A stretch of 64,000 nucleotides of DNA, from contig JAINDK010000023.1 in assembly GCA_019931185.1 (NCBI GenBank), forward strand, positions 89,958-153,957. The letters are read 5' to 3'. The notes under the pieces are model-generated. The model did not search any database. It was not told the DNA's origin and was given only the letters and a program-made list of their open reading frames with translations. Shown here one piece after another: positions 20,446-28,063 of this stretch (position 1 is its first letter; the number at the start of each line of letters is the position of its first letter). Source of the DNA: Bryobacter sp. CoA8 C33. GTDB lineage: Bacteria; Acidobacteriota; Terriglobia; Bryobacterales; Bryobacteraceae. The position numbers were made by a program, and so were the translations under genes.

Positions 20446-21114
20446 CTAATCTGGCCTAGCGGCAGTGGGAGTGTCGAAAAACACCACGTGGCGGTAGGCT
20501 CCTTCCACGACTTCTTCAAACTTGTACAACTCGACCGGGAGGCGAAAACTTCCCTCACTACTTTGATGCACAAGAAGGCGATGAGCTTGAGAAGTTTCGG
20601 GTCCAATCAAAAAATTCAGAGTTGAATCACCCGCCGTGAGCGAGCAGGAGGCGGAATTGGCCAACGTGTTGCGAACCACAATCTCCAACTCCATCCGTCC
20701 AAACCGGCCGGAGACAATTGAGCGGACACTGACGATGAATACTCGTGGTGTAGCCACGACTTCCAGCGGATTGGCAATCCGCTCGAGGCATCCGCTCAGG
20801 CTCAACTCGTTCGAACGGTCAAAGCGAAGCAGCCCGCTCAAATCTTCACTATCCAATTTGATGTCATTGACTTTCAATGGGCCACTGCACGCGCTACGGT
20901 CTCGCTTGATGCGCAGGTGGCGATTGCGATGGGAACCAGGAAGAGAAAGAAGGAACCTACGCTCGCCGGAGCGAGATGGCGGGAGTTCCTCGTGCCGCAA
21001 GGACTCGTTGGAAAAGGTCGGATCGGAATCCATGGCGGCAAGCAGAAAAGCCTGCGTCGAGAAGGCGAGAAAAGGGATTTGCAACAAAAACAACCCAACG
21101 CATTTCAATGTCAT
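20446..21114 (-). CDS. Secreted hypothetical protein
   Basis: 222 residues beginning with a likely Sec signal peptide (MTLKCVGLFLLQIPFLAFST, cleavage near residue 22). The remainder is basic around residues 45-70 and then rich in alternating hydrophobic strands (VATPRVFIVSVRSIVSGRFGRMELEIVVRN), which suggests a beta-sandwich. I do not recognise a family. ATG 21114 is chosen because the signal peptide starts there; upstream in-frame starts would overlap the divergent gene. It shares a 28-bp gap with the M48-like membrane protein and ends about 130 nt before the TonB-like gene on the same strand. Confidence 0.65.
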   Translation of the reverse strand: MTLKCVGLFLLQIPFLAFSTQAFLLAAMDSDPTFSNESLRHEELPPSRSGERRFLLSLPGSHRNRHLRIKRDRSACSGPLKVNDIKLDSEDLSGLLRFDRSNELSLSGCLERIANPLEVVATPRVFIVSVRSIVSGRFGRMELEIVVRNTLANSASCSLTAGDSTLNFLIGPETSQAHRLLVHQSSEGSFRLPVELYKFEEVVEGAYRHVVFFDTPTAARPD

Positions 21115-21142
21115 CCGAACAGCTAGAAGTGGAAGTAGTAAT

Positions 21143-22258
21143 ATGACGTACGCGCGAGCTCGTTTGTGGTTGGGGATCAGCGGTGTTGGGATAATGGTTC
21201 TTGTCTCTATCATTACTCTTTGGTCTAATTGGCCGCACCGTATATTTGATGGTTTTGAACAAAACATTGTTCACGACTCGCTCGGCCTGGCGTGGATTGT
21301 GGCGCTTTACGCAGCGATCCATATTCCCCTAGACTATATTGGCGGCTACTGGCTGCCTTGTCACTACTCCCGACAGTGCCTGGTCTTTTCCTATTTTGCT
21401 TCGCAGTACATCCGTGGACTTCTGGTGCAGAGTCTTTTCTTTATCGTTTCGGGAACCATTCTGCTGCAGGTAGGCCGGACAGGCGGCCGGGGCGCTGCGC
21501 TTTTGTTTCTGGCCACTTTGATGTTATTGATGATTGAGTTGCAGGACCGGTTGGCCGCTTTTGTTGCGGGTCTCAAGATAAGTGGTGAGGAATCGCGCGA
21601 CGGCCGTAGAGTTTTGATGTTTTCGGGTATGGACTCCGGCTTTTCCGGGGGCCTTGCCGGCCTGCCGGGACGGGAACGTGTCGTGGTTCCATCGATATGG
21701 AGGCGCATGCTGCCACAATCTGCATTGGATGCGACTCTCGAACGGCGGTACGCGGCGCTCGCGACGGGAGCCAGGCTCCGTGGCCTTTTGGTGGCCATGG
21801 GCTGGAATCTGGTTGGTTTTTATCTGAGCTCGACCCTCCCCGCGGCGGGCGTGAGCACCTTGGCCGAGTTATTTACGACAGCGCTTTATTTCACATTCTG
21901 GAGTTTTCTGGGTCTGCTCTTGTTGCCGACGCTAAGCCGGTTTGGCGTTTATGAACTAGATCAGTTCGCCCGGCGGCATGGCATGAGTGAGAACGAATTT
22001 GTGCTTACGGTGCGGGAACTGGATCAGTTGCAGGACGACGAGCCCAAGAGATCCATGGGGGTGGAAGCGATTTTTCATCCGGTACCGAGCGTGGAATCCC
22101 GCATCGAACGCTTTCGCGGTGACTGGCGACGTCTGGGGGCTTGGAATGCGGCACGTTACGCGCTGTTCTTGAGCTGGCCTTGTCTCGGGTTCTTGAATCG
22201 GGCAGTACACTGCAACTCGGGACGCCCAGAACTTTGGGTGATGCTGCCGGTCGATTAA
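21143..22258 (+). CDS. M48-peptidase-like membrane protein lacking the zinc motif
   Basis: 371 residues with membrane helices at about 10-27, 47-66, 93-110, 117-133, 215-232 and 245-263. The layout follows M48 peptidases: GFSGGLAGLPGRERVVVPSIWRRML, then the position where HExxH should lie reads ATLERRYAALATGARLRGLL (197-216). A helix follows, then YELDQFARRHG (270-280), which resembles the third-ligand E-x2-A-D region, and HPVPSVESRIERF (312-324). No HExxH occurs anywhere, so proteolysis is unlikely. ATG 21143 has GGAAG at 7 nt spacing. Homology to M48 is my pattern judgement. Confidence 0.7.
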   Translation: MTYARARLWLGISGVGIMVLVSIITLWSNWPHRIFDGFEQNIVHDSLGLAWIVALYAAIHIPLDYIGGYWLPCHYSRQCLVFSYFASQYIRGLLVQSLFFIVSGTILLQVGRTGGRGAALLFLATLMLLMIELQDRLAAFVAGLKISGEESRDGRRVLMFSGMDSGFSGGLAGLPGRERVVVPSIWRRMLPQSALDATLERRYAALATGARLRGLLVAMGWNLVGFYLSSTLPAAGVSTLAELFTTALYFTFWSFLGLLLLPTLSRFGVYELDQFARRHGMSENEFVLTVRELDQLQDDEPKRSMGVEAIFHPVPSVESRIERFRGDWRRLGAWNAARYALFLSWPCLGFLNRAVHCNSGRPELWVMLPVD

Positions 22259-22878
22259 GACAGCAGGAAGTCGCGCGACCCTGCCCAGATTTCTTCCATT
22301 ACATCGGTCAGTTCGTGGCCGGAGTGCAATTCGATCAGGCTGACCGACGGGGATCCCGCGACGAACTCCCGGCTGAATTCGACCGGGACGACATCATCAA
22401 GAACGCCGTGGAATACCAAGGCTGCTTGGGGAAACCGCGGTTCGGCGGGATATTGCAGACCATCCGCAATCAACTCATAACCAATGGGCTCCGGCCGCCC
22501 CGTCGCATAGTGCATCATTTCGATCGCGCCTGCTTCCCGCCAGTGGGCCATGGTTTCGGCTCCAAGCCGCCGCTCCCAACGCTCCGCGAAGCCAAATGCG
22601 GGGGCAAGCAAAACACCCCGGTCTATTTGCGAATTTCGTTGCATGGCCAAGGCGGCGAGGTAACCACCCATGCTTGAACCGATCAGCCGGACCGGGCCGT
22701 CGTCGAGTAAATCTTCAATGATGTTGAGCTGTGAGGTGACCGTCAGGCGGCGAAAGCCTTCCTTCTCAAGATGCGGAACCTCTACTTGCTGGCCCGCCTC
22801 GCGCAGTTTGGCAGCGAAGAAAGCGGCCTTGCGGGAGGACGGTGAGGAGGCAAAGCCGTGGAGATAAATAAATTTCAT
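22255..22878 (-). CDS. YqiA/YcfP-type alpha/beta hydrolase
   Basis: 207-residue cytosolic alpha/beta hydrolase of the UPF0227 type, typically esterases. It begins MKFIYLHGFASSPSSRKAAFF (oxyanion-hole HGF), has the nucleophile elbow GSSMGG near residues 88-93, an acid in HGVLDDVVP and the catalytic His in HSGHELTD. The natural ester is unknown. The start overlaps the stop of the secreted protein at 22875 by 4 nt, so the two form an operon; the 3' end overlaps the convergent M48-like gene by 4 nt. Confidence 0.87.
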   Translation of the reverse strand: MKFIYLHGFASSPSSRKAAFFAAKLREAGQQVEVPHLEKEGFRRLTVTSQLNIIEDLLDDGPVRLIGSSMGGYLAALAMQRNSQIDRGVLLAPAFGFAERWERRLGAETMAHWREAGAIEMMHYATGRPEPIGYELIADGLQYPAEPRFPQAALVFHGVLDDVVPVEFSREFVAGSPSVSLIELHSGHELTDVMEEIWAGSRDFLLS

Positions 22879-23750
22879 GGATTGAACTTAAGCTCCGCGT
22901 CGGCGCCGAACTTCTGGAAATTGGAGTATTCATAGCGAATCTCCATCACCAGTGCGCCGTTGATGTGGCGCTGGTACAGCACGGAAACGGGAAGAACCGT
23001 GCCGAACCGCGAAGGCTCGTAGGTGATGGCTCCGTTGTCTTCGATCATCAACTGGCCATCGGACAAGCGTGAATTCAACTCGATTCGGAGAGGGGTCGTC
23101 GAATCGGACCTTACCCATAACTTGCCCTCAAGCGGTTGCCGGGAGACGTGTTTGCCATCGAAGATCGTGACGCCAGCGGTATCATCAGTCCGGGAAAAAC
23201 GATAAACCTGTACCCGATCCGCGCCGATGAATTCCCGGCTGATTGGCTCAAAGCGGAACTTGTCGACTTCGCCGAACCGGAACAACAACAGTGAGAGACT
23301 GTAATCGGTCGCCAGACCGTTCAACCCGTAGCGCGTAAATTCCTCCATCATGCGCAGTCGCTCCCGTTCATTGTCGCTCTTCAGGCCAAAGGCCAGGCGT
23401 TCCCGGGCTTTCTTGGGCGGGTTGACCGTGCGCCCGTCGACAGTCATCACCTTGCGCAATTCATACCAGACCGGTTGTTGCTTGCCGCGGAGCGCAAAGC
23501 CCATCTCCGAGTGGATCTTGCGCTCGCTCACCTTCGGCTGTATTGGCTTAAGCGCGGCCTCGCCGAACCGGATGCGCATTCGTGTTGAGTACTGAATCGA
23601 TTTCTGGTGCAATGTCTCGCTGCCTATCAGATTCGGGAGCTGTTCGGCAAAGGATTGGGCTTGGCTGGCCAAGCGAGCGCGGTCCAGCACCGGGTCCTGC
23701 GCGAGAAGCCACGCTGGTAAAAGAAAACGGAAAGCGAATCTCAGGCCCAC
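22875..23750 (-). CDS. Secreted hypothetical protein
   Basis: 291 residues. The first 17 (VGLRFAFRFLLPAWLLA) form a likely Sec signal peptide with a cut before QDP. The body is soluble, with an early helical part (LDRARLASQAQSFAEQLPNL) and later beta-rich sequence (LWVRSDSTTPLRIELNSRLS, YEPSRFGTVLPVSVLYQR). Acidobacteria carry many such secreted proteins of unknown function; I can name no family. The GTG start at 23750 lies 7 nt from a minus-strand TAGTCT hexamer in the 13-bp gap to the divergent CocE gene, and no ribosome-binding site is seen. Confidence 0.75.
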   Translation of the reverse strand: MGLRFAFRFLLPAWLLAQDPVLDRARLASQAQSFAEQLPNLIGSETLHQKSIQYSTRMRIRFGEAALKPIQPKVSERKIHSEMGFALRGKQQPVWYELRKVMTVDGRTVNPPKKARERLAFGLKSDNERERLRMMEEFTRYGLNGLATDYSLSLLLFRFGEVDKFRFEPISREFIGADRVQVYRFSRTDDTAGVTIFDGKHVSRQPLEGKLWVRSDSTTPLRIELNSRLSDGQLMIEDNGAITYEPSRFGTVLPVSVLYQRHINGALVMEIRYEYSNFQKFGADAELKFNP

Positions 23751-23763
23751 TACAATCAGACTA
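23751..23763. promoter_or_regulatory. 13-bp divergent promoter with back-to-back -10 hexamers
   Basis: The whole gap between two divergent genes is 13 bp. It holds a plus-strand TACAAT (23751-23756), 7 nt before ATG 23764, and a minus-strand TAGTCT (plus-strand AGACTA, 23758-23763), 7 nt before GTG 23750. Any -35 contacts must lie inside the opposite gene. Confidence 0.5.
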
Positions 23764-25623
23764 ATGCGTGTTGCGATTCTTGTCTTCTGCTACGCGGCGA
23801 TTGTTGTCGCCCAGGGCCTCGACTACGTTAAGGCGAATTACACCAAGTACGAGTTCCGCATCCCGATGCGCGATGGCAAGAAGCTGTTCACCAGCGTCTA
23901 TATCCCCAAGGATAGTGCGAAAAAATATCCAATTCTGCTGAACAGGACTCCTTACAGTGTTGCGCCCTATGGCGCGGATCAATACAAACCAGATTTGGGG
24001 CCGACACCCCTGTTTGGGCGGGACGGCTTTATTGTGGCCTACCAGGACGTACGCGGCCGCAATATGAGCGAAGGTGAATTCATCAACATGACTCCCCACC
24101 GCGCGGTGAAGGCAGGCTCTGGCGATGTCGATGAGTCGACCGACACCTATGACACGATCGAATGGCTGATCCGCAATCTTCCCCAACACAATGGCCGAGT
24201 TGGCACCTGGGGCATCTCCTATCCGGGCTTTTATACGGCTGCTGGCATGATCGATGCCCACCCGGCGCACAAACTAGCCAGCCCACAGGCGCCCATCACG
24301 GACTGGTTTACTGGTGATGATTTTCACCACAATGGAGCATTGTTCCTCCCCCATGCCTTTAACTTTCTCTATTCTTTCGGCCAGCCGAGGCCCGAGCCCA
24401 CGCTTCCCAATCGAAAGGAATTCGACCACGGCACGCAGGATGGCTATCGATTCTTTCTCGACATGGGGCCCTTGTACAACGCCAATGAGCGCTACATGAA
24501 GAACAATGTTCAGTTCTGGACGGACATGATGAAGCACCCGAACTACGACGAATTCTGGCAGTCGCGCAACCTGCGGCCCCATCTGAAAAACATCCGGCCC
24601 GCGGTTTTGACCATTGGAGGTTTTTTTGATGCCGAGAATCTCTACGGCGCCCTCGAAGTCTTCAAGAGTGTCGAGAAGCAAGGCTCGACAAACGGCAATC
24701 GCATTGTAATGGGGCCTTGGTTTCATGGCGGCTGGGCCCGTGATGCCGGTTTGAGCCTGGGCGACATCAGCTTCAACGCCAAGACCAGTGACTGGTACCG
24801 GGAAAACGTGGAGTTGCCCTACTTCAAGCACATTCTCAAGGACGGGCCCGATCCGCAACTGCCAAAGGCAACGATGTTCGAGAGCGGATCGAATGTCTGG
24901 CGGCAATATGATGCCTGGCCCCCGAAACAGGCTGTAGCAAGGACTCTGTACTTTCACGCGGACGGCAAGCTTTCCTTTTTCCAGCCGGAGAATACCGCTG
25001 GCTTTGATGAGTACGTGAGCGACCCAGCGCATCCCGTGCCCTACATTCCGCAGATCGCCAACAGAATGACGCGGGAGTACATGGTGATGGATCAGCGGCA
25101 CGCCTCCACGCGGCCCGATGTCCTGACCTATGTCAGTGAGGAGTTGGACCAGGATGTGGTTTTGGCCGGCCCAGTGCGGCCCACGATTTTTTTGTCGACC
25201 ACGGGTACGGATGCCGACCTGATCGTAAAGCTGATAGACGTCTTCCCGAATGATTTTCCCGATCCCAATCCGAATCCCAAGGGGGTCAGCATGGGCGGCT
25301 ATCAGATGCTGGTCCGCGGCGAGGTCTTCCGGGCGCGCTTCCGCGATAGTTACTCGACTCCCAAACCGTTTACGGCGGGCCAGCCAGAAAAGGTGGAATG
25401 GATTCTGCCGGACGTGCACCACAGCTTCCGAAAAGGGCACCGCATCATGATTCAAATCCAGAGCAGCTGGTTCCCCCTGGTGGATCGCAACCCGCAGAAG
25501 TTCGTGCCGAACATTAACGAGGCGCGTGAAGCGGATTTTCAAAAAGCAACACACCGGATCTTGCGGGACCGCGCGATGCGAAGCCGGGTCGAAGTATTGG
25601 TGATGCCTAGTTTGACAAATTAG
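23764..25623 (+). CDS. Secreted CocE/NonD-family serine hydrolase (X-Pro peptidase-like)
   Basis: 619 residues: signal peptide 1-17 (ends VVAQG), then an X-Pro dipeptidyl-peptidase/CocE alpha/beta-hydrolase domain. The nucleophile is S152 in GTWGISYPGF, with HH and FDAENLYGALEVF further on. A C-terminal jelly-roll domain covers about residues 400-600 (GPVRPTIFLSTTGTDADLIVKLIDVFPN... KGHRIMIQIQSSWFP). Members cleave esters, amides or peptides; the substrate is unknown. ATG 23764 sits 7 nt after a TACAAT hexamer, so the mRNA may be leaderless. Its stop codon overlaps the Per box of the next operon. Confidence 0.92.
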   Translation: MRVAILVFCYAAIVVAQGLDYVKANYTKYEFRIPMRDGKKLFTSVYIPKDSAKKYPILLNRTPYSVAPYGADQYKPDLGPTPLFGRDGFIVAYQDVRGRNMSEGEFINMTPHRAVKAGSGDVDESTDTYDTIEWLIRNLPQHNGRVGTWGISYPGFYTAAGMIDAHPAHKLASPQAPITDWFTGDDFHHNGALFLPHAFNFLYSFGQPRPEPTLPNRKEFDHGTQDGYRFFLDMGPLYNANERYMKNNVQFWTDMMKHPNYDEFWQSRNLRPHLKNIRPAVLTIGGFFDAENLYGALEVFKSVEKQGSTNGNRIVMGPWFHGGWARDAGLSLGDISFNAKTSDWYRENVELPYFKHILKDGPDPQLPKATMFESGSNVWRQYDAWPPKQAVARTLYFHADGKLSFFQPENTAGFDEYVSDPAHPVPYIPQIANRMTREYMVMDQRHASTRPDVLTYVSEELDQDVVLAGPVRPTIFLSTTGTDADLIVKLIDVFPNDFPDPNPNPKGVSMGGYQMLVRGEVFRARFRDSYSTPKPFTAGQPEKVEWILPDVHHSFRKGHRIMIQIQSSWFPLVDRNPQKFVPNINEAREADFQKATHRILRDRAMRSRVEVLVMPSLTN

Positions 25624-25640
25624 AAGAATTCTAAAATAAT
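25612..25640 (+). promoter_or_regulatory. Sigma-70-type promoter of perR-ahpC-ahpD
   Basis: Consensus -35 TTGACA (25612-25617), 17-bp spacer, -10 AATAAT (25635-25640, one mismatch). Seven bases separate the -10 from the perR ATG (25648), so transcription should start at or within a base or two of the start codon. The spacer is filled by the palindrome at 25620-25634. Confidence 0.82.
25620..25634. promoter_or_regulatory. Per box (PerR operator)
   Basis: TTAGAAGAATTCTAA is an inverted repeat with perfect 6-bp ends. It matches the Bacillus Per-box pattern TTATAATnATTATAA at 11 of 14 defined positions. Lying between -35 and -10, a bound repressor would block RNA polymerase. The first bases overlap the TAG stop of the upstream hydrolase gene. 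Confidence 0.78.
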
Positions 25641-25647
25641 AAGAGTT

Positions 25648-26094
25648 ATGAAAGAGAAGGCCGCCGTTGCCACCACGGAACTGCGGGAACGTTGTCGCGC
25701 GGCCGGCTTGTCGTTCACTCATCAGCGCTTGGTGATCTACCAGGAACTGATGGCCATGGGGGATCACCCCGCCCCGGAAGATGTTTATGAACGGGTTCGC
25801 CGCCAGATTCCTTCTCTTTCCTTGGCTACGGTTTACAACAACATCAAGATCTTTGTGGAGCATGGCTTGCTGCGCGAAGTGAGCGTGCATCATGGATCCT
25901 TGCGGCTCGAGAATAATCTTGAGCCTCATCATCATCTGGTTTGCACCCAGTGCAAGGCGATCGAGGATTTGTCCGAGGACGATTTCGAGCCGATCCGGCT
26001 AAAGAAATCGCTCCCAAAGGGCTTCTCCGTGCATCGCTTTACTGTGGAAGTGCTCGGGCTTTGCCGGAAGTGTGCGGCAGCAAACCGGCATTGA
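25648..26094 (+). CDS. perR: Fur-family peroxide-responsive repressor (PerR-like)
   Basis: 148 residues. N-terminal winged helix (about 10-85; FTHQRLVIYQELMAMGDHPAPEDVYERVRR... SLATVYNNIKIFVEHGLL) and C-terminal metal/dimer domain. Two C-x2-C pairs (CTQC near 98, CRKC near 141) form the structural zinc site. The regulatory-metal ligands include His in GDHPAPEDVY and in EPHHHLVC. PerR rather than Fur is inferred from the downstream ahpC-ahpD and from the Per box in its own promoter; Fur-type iron sensing cannot be excluded. Probably autoregulated, releasing DNA on metal-catalysed histidine oxidation as known for PerR. Likely leaderless. Confidence 0.88.
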   Translation: MKEKAAVATTELRERCRAAGLSFTHQRLVIYQELMAMGDHPAPEDVYERVRRQIPSLSLATVYNNIKIFVEHGLLREVSVHHGSLRLENNLEPHHHLVCTQCKAIEDLSEDDFEPIRLKKSLPKGFSVHRFTVEVLGLCRKCAAANRH

Positions 26095-26122
26095 TCCAAA
26101 ATTTAAAGTGAGGTAGAAAATT

Positions 26123-26659
26123 ATGCTTGGAGTGGGACAGGCTTTCCCTGGTTTTTCTGTAACGGCCACGGTCAGCACGGACAAGAACAAAGCGTTCGAG
26201 ACCATTTCGGATTCTTCTTATGGTGGTAAATGGAAGGTTTACTTCTTTTGGCCCAAGGACTTTACTTTTGTCTGCCCGACTGAGATCGCGGCTTTCGGCA
26301 AGCTGAATCAGGAGTTTGCGGACCGTGATGCGCAGGTGCTCGGTGGTTCAACCGACAGCGAATTTGTACATCTGGCCTGGCGTAACAACCATGAGGATCT
26401 AAAGAATCTTCCCTTCCCGATGCTGGCGGACGTGAAGCGGGAGTTGAGCACTGCCCTGGGAATTCTCGATCCGAACGCGGGTGTATGCCAGCGCGCCACC
26501 TACATAGTGGATCCGCAGAACATCATCCGCTTCGTCATGGTGAACGACTTGAGCGTGGGCCGCAATCCGCAGGAAGTGATTCGCGTTCTCGATGCTCTCC
26601 AGACGGATGAACTGTGCCCCTGCAATTGGAAACCCGGCGAGGAAGTGATCAAGCTCTAG
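26123..26659 (+). CDS. ahpC: Alkyl hydroperoxide reductase subunit C (2-Cys peroxiredoxin)
   Basis: 178-residue peroxiredoxin that reduces H2O2, organic peroxides and peroxynitrite. Peroxidatic C51 lies in FTFVCPTEI, resolving cysteines C165/C167 in DELCPCNW, and GVCQRATYIVDP is typical. Length and C-terminus resemble the AhpC type that is re-reduced by AhpD rather than AhpF; ahpD follows 78 nt later and no ahpF is in the window. GAGGT about 8 nt before the ATG. Expected to be induced by peroxide through PerR. Confidence 0.95.
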   Translation: MLGVGQAFPGFSVTATVSTDKNKAFETISDSSYGGKWKVYFFWPKDFTFVCPTEIAAFGKLNQEFADRDAQVLGGSTDSEFVHLAWRNNHEDLKNLPFPMLADVKRELSTALGILDPNAGVCQRATYIVDPQNIIRFVMVNDLSVGRNPQEVIRVLDALQTDELCPCNWKPGEEVIKL

Positions 26660-26679
26660 CGGGAGTTTTTTATCGGACA

Positions 26680-26714
26680 GGGAGAAGGCGGCATCCTGCC
26701 GCCTCCTTTCTCCC
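26680..26714 (+). other. Intra-operon hairpin between ahpC and ahpD
   Basis: GGGAGAAGGCGGCA (26680-26693) folds on TGCCGCC (26697-26703) and TTCTCCC (26708-26714), with a 3-nt loop and a small bulge. There is no T-run, so it is more likely a processing or stabilising element that favours ahpC than a terminator. This function is inferred. Confidence 0.55.
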
Positions 26715-26737
26715 GCCAAACAGGACGAGACAGAATC

Positions 26738-27274
26738 ATGAGTTTTCAAAAAATGCTGGATTCACTTCCTCCTTACGGGAAGGATATGAAGCTGAACCTC
26801 AGCTCACTTATCAATCAGCCAGAACTGACACCCGTGCAGGCTTGGGGCACATTGGTTGCCGCGGCGATTACCTGCCGCAACGCGGTAGTGACAGAAACTA
26901 TTTTTTCCGAAGCGGAGAAATACCTAAGCCCCGAACAGATAAATGGGGCCAAGGCGGCGGCGACCGTTATGGCGATGAACAACGTTTACTACCGCTTCCT
27001 GCATCTGACGCCAAATGAAAAATTTGCCACAATTCCGGCGCGGCTCAGAATGAACATCATGCGCAGCCACGGCGCCGATCATTTGGATTTTGAGTTGTGG
27101 TGCACCGCCGTGAGTGCGATCAACAATTGTGCTACCTGCGTCAGTTCCCACGAAAAAGTACTGCGGGATAAGGGTGTCGGAGAGGAAACGATTCTTGCCA
27201 GCGTCCGGCTGGCTGCGGTCTTGCACGCCATCGCCACCGTGCTGGATGCCGAGAGTGTCGAGCCAGTTTATTGA
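26738..27274 (+). CDS. ahpD: Alkyl hydroperoxidase/AhpC reductase AhpD
   Basis: 178-residue all-helical protein of the carboxymuconolactone-decarboxylase-like fold. The C-x2-C redox pair C131/C134 with H138 lies in NCATCVSSHEKV, and E119 is in FELWCTAV; these match the Cys/Cys/His/Glu relay known for Mycobacterium AhpD. It recycles oxidised AhpC and has weak peroxidase activity of its own. The order perR-ahpC-ahpD supports this. Its last 7 bp overlap the convergent SDR gene. Confidence 0.94.
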   Translation: MSFQKMLDSLPPYGKDMKLNLSSLINQPELTPVQAWGTLVAAAITCRNAVVTETIFSEAEKYLSPEQINGAKAAATVMAMNNVYYRFLHLTPNEKFATIPARLRMNIMRSHGADHLDFELWCTAVSAINNCATCVSSHEKVLRDKGVGEETILASVRLAAVLHAIATVLDAESVEPVY

Positions 27275-28017
27275 TTGCCTTTACCTGCCTGAGCGGTGCC
27301 ACTGTCCTGGAACGCAGCGCCTCCAACGGGGACCATGGCTCCTCCGTCGGCCATGAACGCGGTGCCTGTGATGAACGAGGCATCATCGCTGGACAGAAAA
27401 GCGGCGGCCCGGGCGATTTCATCCGCCTTGCCGAGACGATTCAAGGGATGCACCCGTGCGCAAGCGGCTAGCGTTGCCTCGGGGTCGGGAGTGAGAGAGG
27501 CGCTCCAACGAAGCATAGGCGTATCGATCGCTCCCGGACATAAACAATTGCAGCGGATCCCCGCGGCAGCATAGTCAAGAGCAATGCTCCTTGTCAGGCC
27601 GAGAAGAGCGTGTTTTGAGGTTACATAGGCGCAACTGTTGGCAACGGCGGCAACGGATTGGACGCTGCCCACGAGCGTGATGGCGCCACCTGGGGGCATT
27701 TTCGGCAGAACCGCCCGGCATACCCGGAATGCTCCATTCAAATTGACCTCCAGTGTGCGCTGCCAAACCTCGTCCGGCGTGCTCACGGCCGTGCCGTATG
27801 TTTGGACCCCGGCGCTGTAGACCAAGATGTCAACCCGCTCAACAGGAATCAGGGCCTTGCGGATCGAATTCTCATCGGTGAGATCCACGGAGGGTAGCTC
27901 ACCTTGCAGGTCCCAAACCAAAACCTGGGCTCCTTCGCTCGCCAGTAACTCCGCTGTCGCTTTTCCGATGCCACTGGCTCCACCGGTCACGATTGCTGTC
28001 TTCCCGCTGAACCTCAT
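27268..28017 (-). CDS. Short-chain dehydrogenase/reductase
   Basis: 249-residue classical SDR. NAD(P) loop TGGASGIG (11-18), NSAG-like YSAG (67-70), active-site Ser near 118 in LVGSVQS, Y131 and K135 in YVTSK, PG motif in CPGAIDTPML and SFITGTAFMADGG at the end. An aspartate after the second strand (VWDLQ) suggests NAD over NADP. The substrate is unknown; lying opposite the MocA/MetE-like/PL22-like cassette, a sugar or uronate is possible. ATG 28017 lies 7 nt from a TACAGT hexamer. About 20 residues beyond the usual SDR end (VPVGGAAFQDSGTAQAGKGNQ) are not conserved in the family. Confidence 0.9.
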   Translation of the reverse strand: MRFSGKTAIVTGGASGIGKATAELLASEGAQVLVWDLQGELPSVDLTDENSIRKALIPVERVDILVYSAGVQTYGTAVSTPDEVWQRTLEVNLNGAFRVCRAVLPKMPPGGAITLVGSVQSVAAVANSCAYVTSKHALLGLTRSIALDYAAAGIRCNCLCPGAIDTPMLRWSASLTPDPEATLAACARVHPLNRLGKADEIARAAAFLSSDDASFITGTAFMADGGAMVPVGGAAFQDSGTAQAGKGNQ

Positions 28018-28024
28018 CACGCTT

Positions 28025-28030
28025 ACTGTA
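28025..28030 (-). promoter_or_regulatory. -10-like hexamer of the SDR gene
   Basis: Minus-strand TACAGT, 7 nt upstream of the ATG at 28017, with no ribosome-binding site between. This fits a leaderless transcript; no -35 box is obvious. Confidence 0.4.
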
Positions 28031-28063
28031 TGATGACACTCAGCAAGTCTGGAGAGTGTTCTG

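Noticed and set aside
20419..20446. Possible dif-like sequence (TATATGTTACC) near the skew change
   Set aside because: Only 7 of 11 positions match a XerD half-site and no XerC half-site lies at the right distance.
24274..25935. A 553-codon open frame antisense to the CocE-like gene and perR
   Set aside because: It crosses the perR promoter and two clearly coding genes and has no recognisable domain; compositional shadow.
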